NCBI RefSeq assembly: GCF_024868665.1
Contig: NC_079897.1
Location: forward strand, 2,215,133 to 2,279,132
DNA length: 64,000 bases
DNA from: Triplophysa rosa
Taxonomy: Eukaryota; Chordata; Actinopteri; Cypriniformes; Nemacheilidae
Reading direction: 5' to 3'
Shown: one piece after another, positions 33,962 through 47,333 of the stretch
How the letters are laid out: each line of letters begins with the position of its first letter
Numbering within the stretch: the stretch's first letter is position 1
Notes under the pieces: model-generated
Told to the model about the DNA's origin: nothing
Database searches by the model: none
Seen by the model: only the letters and a program-made list of their open reading frames with translations
Program-made: the position numbers and the translations under genes

Positions 33962-35543
33962 CATGCAGCGTCTCGCGCTAAAGAACGATTTCACATGTCA
34001 CTGTTGACATTCATGTGACGACACTTGAGCAATTCGCTCACGAAACAATACAAACTTGAGAGGTTTAGAGTAGAAGCAAACACGAGATTGTGAGCGGGAG
34101 GGTGGTTAATTCACAGAAGAATGAAGCAAGGCCACTAAAGACCTAGCAAACAGAGCAATGAAACAGACAACGTGGCAGTGGATTAGACCGTTAACTCAAT
34201 GAATGCTGATTATACTTCTATTGTGAAGAGCTATTAGTCAAAGTAGGGTTATCTCAAGAAAATAGAAACTAGATTTGGCCTTCTTTCAAACACCCACGGC
34301 GTGTTGTGTTTGGACTCTTTTAGCGTAATGCCCGCCATTGTGTGTTGTCATTTGTCAGGGAAATTAAAAGGTTTTCTTGACACTCTAAAAACACATTCAA
34401 GTGGATTTGCAACTAAAATAACCTATTGTACAGTTTCACCATGACTAAGATGATTTGCTAACAGTGAGTTTACACGTGACTGAATGTATGACCGTGCTTA
34501 AATTTGATGTAGATGAATTTAAACAGCTCAGTTCAATTCGCATGTATTTCGATAACGCAAAACACACAGTACAACAAACAGTACAGACGTGAGGAATATT
34601 GCACAGAAATGAAGACATCATGAAAAAAGCTAAATTATGAAATACATGGCGTTATAGAATATGTGGTATTATTGCAAATCTTTCAGCGATAATGTTCAAT
34701 CATTTTCTGTGCGATGTATTCTGACTGTTGTAGAGGTATTAAGACATTTGTGTCAAATTTTCTGTAAGACTAGATACTTTATAAAAAGTTTTTATAAAAC
34801 GAAACTTTAGTTTAACTTAAGTCCTAGGAGAGATTACACGGAACTGGTTTATATGTCCTTGTCATTTTCAGACCTTAACAATTAACTCAGTTAAGACTAA
34901 TTCAGTGTTTTTTTTAATAATTGTATGTATTTTATACTATATCAATCTGACCCAGGAGTGGCGGGTTTAGATTCTTTTACTGCATATTTGTTGGTGGACT
35001 TTGAAACAACAAAGTCTAAAGCTTATCTGAGTACAATTGATGAATGATAAATGATATTTACAGTACACTTATCAAATCTAGCATGTTCTACATGGTCGCT
35101 TGGTTAGTCACGTAACATACAATATTACTTTTCATGGTTTGAAATAATCAGATTTGGGATTAAGAATGTTGAAGTGTGAAATAGATCTCATTCATCTCAT
35201 ATGCCTCAAGGCGGTTACTGACATAACAGCAAAGAAATTAATTTACATTGACAATTACTTTGTTACAAATATAGCATGGGATATCTATGATACACTGAAT
35301 AAATGTCGCTTTCCTAAATTCGGTCAAGTAAAATCAATTTGGTTGTACATTTCATTTAACTGTAACTCAATGTTTTAAATCTTAACTAAAAACAAACGAT
35401 TGACTGCCAAATAGACAAATAAACAAAAACAAGCCTAAGAAAAAGAAATATTACTAAATTAACAGATTTTTACATCATTTCAAAAACAATAAGGCCATGC
35501 GCAGTAGGTTAGGGACCTGTAGATCACGTTGCAAGATGTAAAA
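33962..35543. other. Intergenic, no feature seen
   Basis: AT-rich sequence between the CRISP promoter and the next TIR element. No coding, RNA or repeat signal supported. Confidence 0.5.
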
Positions 35544-36055
35544 GCTGGTCAAAAAGCACTTCCAGTTTCAGTTTTTATTTCACGTTATTTTTGTATCCTA
35601 CATAAGAAAATCGTAAAGATATTAATTTAAATTTTTGATTCGGTTATAAATGTTCTGTTCGCCGTATTTTGTGTAAAGTCACCATGAAAAGGAAGTTGCG
35701 ATTGATTTATATTCCGTATCGTGATGTATATCCGAGTGAAACGGCTTCTGAAATTAGAAAAAATGTGGGGCGGGCTATATTTTGCCCTTCTCTTTTTGAT
35801 TGGTTTGTGGTAAGTTTGGCCTGGAGGGAAGTGATAAAAATGCCTGGCCATTGGACAGTCCTTCCTCTTTTTTGTTGCTTATGTCGTGTGGTGAAGAGTT
35901 GTTGTTAAGAGGGGGAGAGGAGCTTAATGTTTTTAATGAAAGATTACAAGCGCAAATGCAACACTGGGTAAAACACTTCGGATTTTCCTGTTTGATTTCA
36001 TGGTGACTTTAAACGTTTATGAAAAAACTGAAACAGGAAGTTCTTCTGGACCAGC
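35544..36055. mobile_element. TIR element, GCTGGTC...CAGTTTCAGTTTTT ends
   Basis: About 33-bp imperfect inverted ends: GCTGGTCAAAAAGCACTTCC on the left, and on the right the complement of GCTGGTCCAGAAGAACTTCC. The 512-bp body has no transposase. Confidence 0.75.
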
Positions 36056-38060
36056 ATTGTTTATGTCTTCCAAAGTGGTCTATATGTTTACCATTAAATG
36101 CGTTTTCCCTTTTTGCGGGTGCTGTAAATAACATAACATAGACATTAACTATTTTTTAAACATCTATATTCATCTTTTTTCCATATGACATTTTAATACC
36201 TTTTCGTTTTCTAACGCTTCACGTTGTAGTTGTGCAGTCTGACATTGAAATAATAAAAAGTACAAATAGTCCATGTAGTCACTAAAATAATATGAGCTCA
36301 TAAAAACTGCAGGTATGAATTATGAGTTTGAGACGGAGAAGACTGCTGTCATTGATTAAATCCCTCATGTTATTTGCAGCCTGTCTAACTTGACTTCATT
36401 TATTAAACCAGACATAAAATTAACAAAAGAAATAGAAGCATCTGTCCTCAAATACCTTCTCACCAAAAGAGCGAATGAAAACATCAGCTTCAATGTTATA
36501 CTTATTGTAAAAACAGTTTTGAACAGCAGATGGCAGAGTGGCATCAATATTACAATCACACAGATGTGACGTTTGAGGTCGTCTTACCTTAAAACAAGAA
36601 TTGTGCATGTTTTCATGTTTAGGAAGAAATATGAATTCACAGGTTTTGATAGCAGTGCCCTACATGTGAAAAAAAACTGAAAGGTTGAAATATATGTTTG
36701 ATGTAAAGCAAATCGGTGACATCAATACAAAATAAAGAGGCATAAAGAGTAATGAACTACATTTCTTGTGTGTCTAAAGGAGGTTCAGGGAAAACTGATC
36801 AAATTGGGTTTTTTTCTCTCTCTAATGTAATAACTTATACAACAACTTGAGTAAAGTGCTCAAGTAGACTGCATGTTTGAATAAATGTAGATCTAAGAAT
36901 GCTCCAAAGAGCATCTGTTGTGCATCCATGGATGCAAGAACATCTCACCTTTTGGCCGATCATTTTCTCATTGTCTCACTTTTTAAAAAACACTCTTTTC
37001 TCCAGAATTTAAATGATTTTAAAGTAGTCGGCCATTTGGGAAATAACACATTCACACTACCGTATAAAATATACAGGGTTAAAGTGTTGTATTTAAATAA
37101 TAAATTATGTAATTTGACAGTCTACCTCATAATAATCAGCAAGTACACTTGACATAAATCAGCTGCCGGGAGTTTCCTCTTCCACAAATATCCTAGTGCT
37201 TTCATCTCATGTCCGTGATTAATTTGTGTCCTGCGGTCGGTTGTGTACCTCTGCACACTGAATCAGTATCTACAGCCTTTGAAATATGAACATCAATCAT
37301 AGCATGTGCCTTAAGGCCAATATTCTACATAAAAACCTGATGAAATGGGTGTTTATCATCATCACAGAGACGTGATGGTTATGAAGGAAATGCCTGAACA
37401 TTCTTTTAAACATGCCATGTGGTTCGATCCAGCCGGGACGATGTGTTTTGGTGAAGGGTGACCGTGTGCGTTCCGTGTCAGTGGTCCGCGCCCTCTCTCG
37501 CAGACCGGTCTGAATAATGGATTCATAGCTATAGGGGGCCACGACCAGGGTTCATAAAAAATACATTCCACTACCGGGGGACGGCAGACGCAGACCAACT
37601 TTCTCACCTCTGAACAAGCCACAGTTAAAGAACCGTTATTGCTTACTTCTCATTTAAGCGTCGACTTTGTCTGAGATGTTTCTTATTAAAATTGATGATA
37701 TGAGACAATTGTTGAAACTACAATGTTACAATTCAATGTTTGATTTGATGAGATGTTTGTTAAAATCTTTGTTAATCTGAGCATAGTTTGAGATTTGCTT
37801 GAGATCTCCAATTCTTAAATTCACCGTTGTATGGCTTTAAAAGGTGGTATGTCATTTCTCTCAATCCTCAGATGAGTTTTCATCACTGCTTTGTCATGCC
37901 ACAGCTATTTCTAACATTAACTTCTCCTTTCACCTCCTCTTTAACATTTTCTGTTTCCACTTTGAGGCATTTCCCTCTCTCTCTCTCACTCCGAGTACCT
38001 CCCTCCTCTTCAGCCTTCAGTTGGTGGGCAGGAACTGTGTCGGTTGCTGAAGGAGCTGAG
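36056..38060. other. Intergenic upstream of rftn1
   Basis: No gene seen. 37640-37830 is rich in GAGAT words and may belong to an old repeat. 37400-37620 is GC-richer and single-copy here. Confidence 0.4.
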
Positions 38061-38078
38061 AGAGAGCGAGCGAACGAG

Positions 38079-38158
38079 CGAGAGAGAGAGAGAGAGAGAG
38101 AGAGAACAGTGTCTGGATCAGCTTGGACTGTCATTTCAGACATTCAGAGAGAGATAGT

Positions 38159-38191
<33 letters not shown>
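38079..38191. repeat. Two GA dinucleotide tracts upstream of rftn1
   Basis: GA runs at about 38079-38105 and 38163-38191, separated by unique sequence, just before the probable leader exon. Such tracts can bind GAGA-type proteins or form triplex DNA. Confidence 0.85.
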
Positions 38192-38192
<1 letters not shown>

Positions 38193-38199
38193 ACAGCAC

Positions 38200-38523
38200 A
38201 GCAGGAGAGGGAGGTATATCAGAGGATGTGGTTTCTCTGAGCTTGCAGAACATTGCACATACTTTGAGCATGACCTAAACAGCAGCACGCGAAGTGTATT
38301 TTCTGCGCTCCGTTAGCCGCCTGCCGCAGGAGGACCCGTCCGCTTGGCATCTCGGGGAGCACGGATCTTATTGTTGTTTTTGTGCCGACACATCAAAGGA
38401 GATTTGAATCCAGTGACCATCCTTCTTGCGGTTCACACGTCGGTCAGTGGAGTCGCTCAACAGCTTGACTTCTGGTCAGTCACTTAAACTTGCAGCGTCT
38501 GCGTGCCGGCACCTTCAAGACAG
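38200..38523 (+). other. rftn1: Probable untranslated first exon of rftn1
   Basis: A moderately GC-rich, repeat-free block follows two GA tracts. It ends at TTCAAGACAG/GTAACA (donor 38524-38525), a strong plus-strand splice site. It lies upstream of the first coding exon (49413) in the right orientation, and relatives have a leader exon there. The start coordinate is approximate. No long coding frame crosses the donor. Functional assignment is inference. Confidence 0.45.
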
Positions 38524-41500
38524 GTAACATCGCTGTTTAATTTTCTCCCTGCTGCATGTCAATAAGTCTTAAGCCTGGTCAAAACGGAGTTGATTTCGAT
38601 TGCTCTTTCATAGCCCAGGAGAATTAATAGAGTTCGCAGTCATTTTTTACTTGAATCTCATGTTTTTTATGTTTAAAAATCTTCAATTATAATTAAAAAC
38701 ATCACAAACCGTGGAGTATAGAGCTACAGTAGACAGTATAACTCACATTATTTGGTTTTGGAAGAACTTCATGTAAAATCTTTGACTTACAAGGAAGATT
38801 TGGTATCTTGCGAGTACGGTGTGAAATATCGTTGAGATCTCAGAAGAAACTGAGAAACTAGACACGTGAGATTACTGAGGTCTTTTTCTTAAGAGACAAA
38901 TGTGAGATCCATGAGGCTCTTCATTTGTGATACACAGATCCACCTGTATCATAGATCTGTATTAAATAGATCTGTATAAAACTGATTTGTCCAAACGTTT
39001 TGTTTTGAAGGGTAAAGACTTCATAATAGGCTACCGGCTGTCTGTTTATCATAACACCAGTGAAAAAAATCAATCATGGAAGGAAGCCACAAGCTTGCCA
39101 CCGTGTGATGCTTAACACCAAAAGTCTTGCCTTGATCTAATAACGCGCACGCACACGGGCGCGCTCCTATATCCGATCACACAGATCAACGGTTTTTATT
39201 TTCACTCTTCTGTCACGTGTGCGATTCTGACAGACAGGGAAAACTGCTCACCTGACTTTACTGCTCGACTGTTGGCTTGTTGTTCTTTAACATCTAAAAC
39301 AACGTTTGGTGAGAGAACGAGAATTAAAAGTAAATCGTGGGAGAATAAAACATCGGATGCGAACCCTAACGTTACTTGCGCGAGAAAAAAGTAACGTTAC
39401 GCTATGAATCGCGTCAAGCCGCGTCTTCAGTTTACAAACACCTCGGTTGTATTATTAGCTGCTACACAGCTTGAGTTGACTTTCATGCAAAAATGCATGT
39501 GCAAACATTATATGCGTTTTGCTGCTTAAGTTAAATAAATTCTTACCTTTAACGCGCTCGGAGCGTGATGCGCACAGTGCGGTCTCCGCGGTGGACGTAA
39601 AAATGTGACGTGGCACAGGCACAGCCAATCAGACTACACTTCACGTTCACGCTGTTCATGCCTAGAGAAATTATAAAATGAATACTTAGAAAACGTACTA
39701 AAAGCTCCCCACGCTTCACACTTAGAAATGTCTACTTTCTATAGCAAAATAATTACAATTCTTAACACTGGGGAGGAGCCTAATCATCCGTTCCTGTCAA
39801 CTCTACGCTTTTCTATTTTATTCTAATTTTAGCCAATGTTCTTTTTAGTTCCTATATTTGTAACACTTCGTAGTCAACGCTCTATTAGCCTACTGTTCAG
39901 TTATGTGGAGCAAGATATGGGACCAATTTACTTGATGGCTATTCTGTGCTATTTCTATTAAAATTTTAATAAGTTGTGATATTAGTGGGCAATTAGATCA
40001 AATATAATATTTATAAAATAATCAAACAGAAACCACGAGGACTATATTTGTTTGTCTGGTCTTTTATTTAAACTTTATGCATTTTTCTACACAATTCTTT
40101 TTTATACCAATGGATTTAAAAAATAAATTTACGACCACTTGACTTGATCTTTCAGCCGATTATTCTGTGGTATAAACATCTAGACACATTATAAATGAGC
40201 GCTCACACTGACACCGGATTAACACATTCCTGCTCTACCAGCTATTCAATATAGCTCTCGCTGAACATAACTTCAGTGTAAATGCCTCTTAAGAAAAGAA
40301 TGTAAAAAATGAAAAGAGAATACAAATCAGTTCCAGACAGCGGTACAGAGGCTGTGAGCGTTCAGTCGCGCTGTGCCGAGCGCCTCAGGAGCAAACACAC
40401 AGAGCTGCTGTTGTCATGAAGGAATCTTGAGCATCACATCACGGGCTAGTCACCTCCGACCCCACACAAACTCTCTATTAAAGTTTACTGTTGCAGTAAA
40501 CAGTAGCGAAGAACGCTGACTTCCTCTGTCAGCTCAGAAATTGCTCTTTCAGTTCTCTAGAAGAGTTCTCAGTTATGCTCCAAATAATAAAATCACAAGT
40601 GTGATCACTGCGAAAAATAACAGCACGCTTTTATTATTTATGAGACAGTTCTCAGATAATTCTTGTAAAAATTGAAACGTAAAATAGTTGACTTTCAGTT
40701 GAATAAAATTATACAAGCCTTGTGAAGACTTGAGGAGGAATATTTTATTGTCCACCAGAGAAGAATGTCTTAGAAAAAGGTTTAAATGCATCTTTCATGT
40801 CACAAAGAGCCTCACAAATGAAAGTAGAATATAGAAATAGTGAAGTTTTTGTCTTAGCAAACGCCTAAAGAGAAAACTGTAAGAACATAGAGCTATAACA
40901 TGAATGTGTCTCATGGCTCAGACCATTTTGACTGTTGCTTGTGGATTTGCCTTTCTTTGAGACGCAGGAGACTTTTTTGAAAGAAGCAAAGCCAAAATCT
41001 GCATTTTTATAACGATTATGTCCTTAAAACTACATTTCATGCTGTGTGTAATGTCGCTGTGTGTGAATGTAAGCAGTCTGCCGAGTTGTAAAGCCGAAAG
41101 TGAACGAATAACAAAGTTGTTGGCTTGGGAAAAAAGGAGTCGACCGAGTCACGCGAACGAGTCGTCTGTCGTTCTAATTTCAGTTCTGCGCCATATTTGT
41201 GTCACTCGGTCGATGTGCGATGCAGTACGCAGTAGACCAATCAGCAGACTAGACCATCTAACCAATCAGATCAGAGTCGGCTGACAGAAAGGAGGGGATT
41301 AGACAGATGAATCGCCGAACGAATCATTTGAGAGTCCGTCAGTAAGTAAGGCAATAATAACTGCCTATTTTTAGAAAATGAAAGTGCTTTTACACCTTGT
41401 ATGTACGTAAACTTGTTGTTGGACACTCCATAAACCAAAGCAGGACCTTAAAAATCACAAAATATTTACTCTTTAAAGATCTGTTTTTTCTTGTTTCGGT

Positions 41501-43185
41501 TACTGGTGATGGCACCCAGGATTTAGGTTGCATGTCATGCTGTTTGACTACTTTGATTTGCTTTTTTCATTTCAGACGGAAAATGTGTGATTCAGCATCA
41601 AGGTTTCACAATGAAAGTTGACTGTTGACACATCAAGGGTCTGTTTCCTGGATACAGTTCACATTGCTTCAGTGTTCAGAGATCATTTGCTACTTAAAAA
41701 TGAGTGTCTTTCTTACAACCTTTGGCCTTGTGTGTAAAACTCGGATTTCATCCCAAAAAGTGTGTACATATGGATGGTTAAGGTCTTGATAATAATCCCG
41801 ATATGTGTGTGGAAAATTGCATAGCCCAATGTCCATTTTGTGTGTACGCAACGTTTCTACATCAGGCCCCAGATCTCTTTGTGAAGCTTTTGATAACTGC
41901 GTCTTTTCATGACAACCGCTTATTCTACCTGTATCCTCCTCAGCAGCTGGCCTGCTGTGTTTAGATCGTGATTAATACACGTCGAGCTCCAATATTTTAG
42001 TAACCTAATTTGAACAAAAAAAATCCTCTCTTGTGCTCAATTAAATCTAATTTAGATAATTGGAGGGCTTTAGTGCATTTGAAACTTAATTACGACTTTC
42101 AGGAGACGTGACTCGCAAACGACCGACGCACTATTTGTCACTGTCTCTCTCGGACCTCTCCGCCAAAAGCTTTCCTGAGGTCTTTGAAAGGCCCCTCCTC
42201 ACATTCAATTAGGACCAGCGTTGGAGAACAGATCTCCGGGAGAAAACGCTCACCCTCTCCTGTGATTAAACAGCCTACAAATCAGATGCCGCACTCACTG
42301 TTGTCTGCACCTTCTCCTCCGCTGAGTCAGTCGAGAGGATAGAACGCAACTTAGCCATGCGTCTTGATGGAAGATGAATAGTCATTTTTGTTCCCCCCTC
42401 GCGAGGTGCCACATCGAAGGGATTGCGCTTTCCGGATGTATGCGAAGATTTGATTCTTCCCTCCTGTTGCCGAAATGAGCTTTTACCACAAATATTCAGG
42501 CCGCTGGCAAAGCCTCGGCGTAACAGAGAATAATCAAAGCAAGAATTATGCAAACGCTGCAGGAAAACACACGCTTCCGGTATTCAAGGCGAGAAATTAA
42601 AGGCCCTTGAATAGTTCTTTTAGACACATTGACTCGCTTTGTAATGAGCGACTGGGAAAATTGCTGTGATATTGATTGAGTAATGCTTAAGAAGGACGTG
42701 TCGATACTTTGTTTTGAGCGCAAAAGAACTTGGGCTTTGTTTTGTCGTAATACAGAAATGGCTGGAGGCGAATGCAGATCAGCGATTATTTTCTTTGGAA
42801 TGTGCACATGTTGTTTTAAGCCGGGGATGCTCTTTTTTTCATATTGCGAATTTACTGACTAATACTGAGTGACACATTTTCTCACAGGTACCACAATAGC
42901 ATATCAAAGCATAAGTAATTTTCAGTACTACGTCGTGCTGATATATTTATATTTACTGAAAAATGATGTTTGAAATGGAGGACTGAATAATGATGAAAAT
43001 CAGCCAATTAGAGCTCAGAACATTTCTGCAAATTCTAGACAAAGTTTTTTTTTATTAGTCTTAGCATTCCTAAAGTTACATTTGTGTTATTCCATAGTTT
43101 TGCTGTGTTTAATATTATTTTTAAATGTGGAAAAAATTGAAAACAATCACGGACTCTATACATACACTCTTTAAAAAAAAGTAAA

Positions 43186-43372
43186 TGTAAAAAAAGGTGC
43201 TTTTAAAGGTTCTTCGATGACATAGAATAACCGTTTGGTTCCATAAAGAACATTTAACATCTGAATATAAAAAAGTAAGAAAGAGATGGTTCTTTAAAGA
43301 ACCTTTGGCTGAATGGTTCTTTGTGGAACCAAAAATGGTTCTTCTATGGCATCGCTGTGAAGAACCTTTTAA
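43186..43372. mobile_element. GGTTCTTC-type fish MITE
   Basis: Alternating AAGGTTCTTCGATG, TTCCATAAAGAAC, GGTTCTTTAAAGAACC and GAAGAACCTTTT words give inverted ends and an internal palindrome. Confidence 0.7.
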
Positions 43373-44113
43373 GTACATTTATTTTATTTTTGTATATGAT
43401 TATAGACGTTTTCATTGGACGCACAAGCTTGACCGTAAGTTAACTTCCGGTCTCTGTTTGGCTAAAAATTGTCAAATTCAAAACAGTAAAAAAATCATAA
43501 AATTCTTAAAATACTAAATTCTATCCGGCACATTTGAAGCTGTTGTAAAGAGCTGATCTAAGTGCACATCCATTGAATTGTAGGCTATATTAATATGGAC
43601 CGTTGTGAGGTTGCTTGGCAACCTCAAACAACTAAATTCTGCTTTGCAATCTGCATTAATAACAAGCCCTTACTTTTCGTCTTGACTTGTTTGGGACACG
43701 TCCTGCGTGTATTTTTACACCACTCCACAATAAATAACATTAAAGGCCATTAGTATTCGCACAAGTACAAATAATACACAGGTCGACTTACATAGACACG
43801 TGGCTCATTTCGTAAATCAACAGACATCCGTAAAATGGCACATAATCGAAATTATAACCAGAGAGAATAAAATCAAGAGAGAGAAACGGAACATGAGAAA
43901 ATATCTCATGAAAGGTGGATTAAGGGAGAAATACACAGACTGGAGATATTGCTCTCTTTTCTTCTCCTAAGTATGAAATCGTTGTCAAGGGGCTCGTTCC
44001 CATGGCAATTCCATCCACTCTGTCTGGGTTTCCAGCATGGCCGTGCCCAGACCTTGGACGCTGAGAGGATGGGTTTTCTCGGTTCACACTGAACAAAAGA
44101 GGAAGTGTCTCAC

Positions 44114-44126
44114 CCCCCCCCCCCCT
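44114..44126. repeat. Poly-C tract
   Basis: A run of about 14 C residues, isolated. Confidence 0.8.
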
Positions 44127-45426
44127 CCTTCCCTATAGGGCTACAGCAAAAGGGGTTTTATTGAGACAATCTCTGAAAAGATTTTCAGTGTGTCTACATA
44201 CTGCATTTTTTCTATAATTGTGGCTTTTATTATACACAGGTTCCTATTTCTTCTAATTATCTAAACAAGCACTGAAGGAGTCTGGAAGTATGAAGGGGTC
44301 TGGAGCGAGTGGGCACATAAAGCTGGAACGCTTTCCCAAGACACCAATTAACCCCAGTCTATGTCTAAATTATACTGTGACATCTTGTTTAAGCTTGCCT
44401 TTCTCATTTAAACACACACACACACCGAGTATAAAACATGGTGTTCGTATGTGTAGCTCTCATTTAAAAAGAAAAGATTCAGCCATTAAAAGCCATCTCA
44501 CTACTTTTCTGATACTTCCATAGTACATTTTAAAAGTAGACCTTCCTTAGACGTTTCCCCACAATGTGCAGGTAAGGGGTCTTTGTTAGGGCCTGAGCGT
44601 CTAGGAAGGAAGCTAAAACAGAGGCATTGCCTCTCACCCCAGGAGAGCATTTTCCCTGTTGAACGGACACAAACACAGGACGGGAAACGGTGCCTTGTGC
44701 CGCTTCGCCTTATTTGCCACATTAAAGAATGCGGGTCAAAGGAAGAATTGTGTTTTTGAGTCGGAATGTCTCTCTAAAAGCAGTAAGCGCAAATGTCTTA
44801 ATATAACCAAGTGCAACTCTTAAAATTACACCAATTTCAGCGCATTGAACATAGAGTAACAAAATCCATAAACTTAAAATCCTAAACTTAAAACTCTATT
44901 TCATTAACATAATAATATCTAAACACTTAAAATTTGCTTTGAGAAATAGTGTAAGCCTTTGCACCTAAATATTTTGACTTTTTATGTTTGGTCAAAAATA
45001 AGAACTAATGGGACATTTAAACAAACAAAAAGAGATTTTTCTGTAAAGCTATTATTGATGTTGTTTTGTTGTACATAATAGTTTTGTGTGTAATAGTTCA
45101 GGTGATTCATGATGAACACATGGACGGTGTTCATCAAATTGTATTTCATTACACAAATGAAGATGCACAACAAACATGCAGTTTTTTGTGTATTTCTGTG
45201 GAGAGTCGAGTTTATGTTTATGATATCATTCATACAAGCACAAAGTTGATTTAAGTACAAGAGCACCAAGTTAAGTCAACTCAACCCTTTTGCGGTGTTC
45301 GTGTTTTTGTTTCTCAGCCAATAATTGCAGGACATCATTTAGTTTTTAAATCAATACAGCAATAACATTTTTGTAAAAATATTTGTACAGACGTTTACTT
45401 TATCCTAATTATTAACACAGAGAGCA

Positions 45427-45527
45427 CACAGCAAAATCGCCAGTGTTAAAAAATGTCAAATTAACTCTCACAGTGTATATATAATCCACACTATTTGACA
45501 TTTTTTAACACTGGCGATTTTGCTGTG
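45427..45527. mobile_element. Tiny perfect-arm hairpin MITE
   Basis: The left arm CACAGCAAAATCGCCAGTG continues through TTAAAAAATGTCAAAT and is matched exactly by the inverted right arm (45493-45527). The arms are 35 bp with a loop of about 31 bp. No obvious target duplication. Confidence 0.85.
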
Positions 45528-45764
45528 CATAGGGTTAATACTTGACATTTACTTCTGTTAAATCACATCAATGAAAAAAAAATTCAATATTTGAGGTTGA
45601 CAAAACAAATAATTGGACGATTTTTTTAAACATTGAAAACAGGGACCAAAGATCTGAACACCCCACAAAAGGTTAACGTTTTTAAGGTTAAGTTTTTGGG
45701 AGACAAAACTAAACTCTATATAAATTTCACTCGATGCTTTGAATAAAGTCAACTTATTAAGGAG

Positions 45765-46125
45765 TTAAACAGTTCACCCAAAAATGAAAATTCTGTCATC
45801 ATTTACTCACTCCAGTTGTTCCAAACCTGTATAAATTCCTTTGCTCTGATGAACACAATGAAAGATATTTGGAAGAATGCTTATAACCAAACCATATTTT
45901 GATATTTTGAAGAATGTAAAAGCAGTTCTGGGACACTTTTGACTACCATTGTACATTTTCCTACTATGGCAGTCAATGGTGGCCAAGAACTGTTTGGTTA
46001 CAAGCATTCTTCCAAATATCTTTCTCTGTGTTCATCAGAACAAAGAAATTGACACAGGTTTGGAACAACTCGAGGATGAGTAAATGATGACAGAATTTTC
46101 ATTTTTGGGTGAACTATCCCTTTAA
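45765..46125. mobile_element. TTAA-type foldback MITE
   Basis: TTAAACAGTTCACCCAAAAA start, GGTGAACTATCCCTTTAA end, inner stem with GGAAGAATGCTT/AAGCATTCTTCC. Closely related to 31983-32422. Confidence 0.9.
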
Positions 46126-47162
46126 GTAATGCAGCAGCACTTCATTTCACCTGATGAGCAAGTTTACAAAAATTAAAAAAACTAAAAATTATTCCATAAC
46201 TTTGCTTAGAAATGTTAAGGCAATTGGTTTCCCCATTTTTAAGTGTTATTGCATTTTATGGTGTAAACTTGAAGTTTTGTCCTTTCCTCTCAGACTGTTG
46301 AATTAACCCCTCTGAGCTGTGGCAAATGTGTCAACATCACGTCCGTCGGCTCATCTCTACCCGCAACGGGTCATTGCTGTGAACATCATCCCTACAAACA
46401 TTTCCTGTGGCACAAAAGCTCAGAGACTTCTGACTTTCTGACAAATTCAGAGGAGAACCGTTAGCCCCTGAGGACATTTTTTCTTTATTTTGGACTAGAG
46501 TGTGTAAAAGCGTACACTGGAATCGAACTCTTTGGCTGTCATTCACTACAGTGCACAGGGAGCTGTTGCCAGGTTGACTGGGGAGACAGTTCTGCCAAAA
46601 GCTTCTAGCGTGAAGCAGAACCTCGCGGTGGGAGTATTCGCTCCGAAATCATAAACATCTCCCACTTCCTCCATCGACTCTAAAAATACCCCTCTGCCCC
46701 CCTCCCCTCCATCTCTATCAGCTATGCAAATATCAGTCCCTCCAACCAACTTTGTTTTCCTCGCGAGCGAACATCCCCCAGAAACCCCCCGGCGGATGTA
46801 GCGCAAGCTTAGCCTGTTGTCTCTCGAGAGGCCGCGTCTGAGCTCAAAACACGGAGCCGTGTCTGAAAAAGACGCTTGTAACATCAAAGACGCATATTTC
46901 AGGGGCAGTCTGTTGTCTGAATGATTGTGAAGGTTTTGGACTTTATTAAATCTAGCTGTCCTGCAGTTTAGGATGAATGACTGTTTACCGGAGCTTTCAA
47001 CAGGGCTTTTAAAGGCTAAATATAAATCAAGCATTCAGTGTGGAGATAAAATGTCATGTTTGATTACATCCATTATAATGTGCCTTTCAAGTCAACGTCC
47101 AATTAAAAATGGCAATAAGAAAGAAAAATTGCAGATGAGATCTCTTTAATATATCAGTAACT

Positions 47163-47333
47163 GACATCAATGAGATTCATTTGAAACTTTTGCTTAAGTC
47201 TCCAACGATATTTCCCAGAAATCTCACGAATGTCTCTGTCATTACAGTTTCAGAAGAGATCTCAACAATGTGACAATCTGAGCTCAGATTTGGCAGATCT
47301 GCAATCAAAAGTCAATCTCAATATGAACTCAAC
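47163..47333. repeat. Dispersed repeat, copy B
   Basis: Same orientation and order of conserved words as copy A at 22340-22549, with indels. Confidence 0.8.

Noticed and set aside
46546..47034. 162-codon minus-strand frame
   Set aside because: No family resemblance. It lies in a candidate regulatory block, and there is no start context or splice support.
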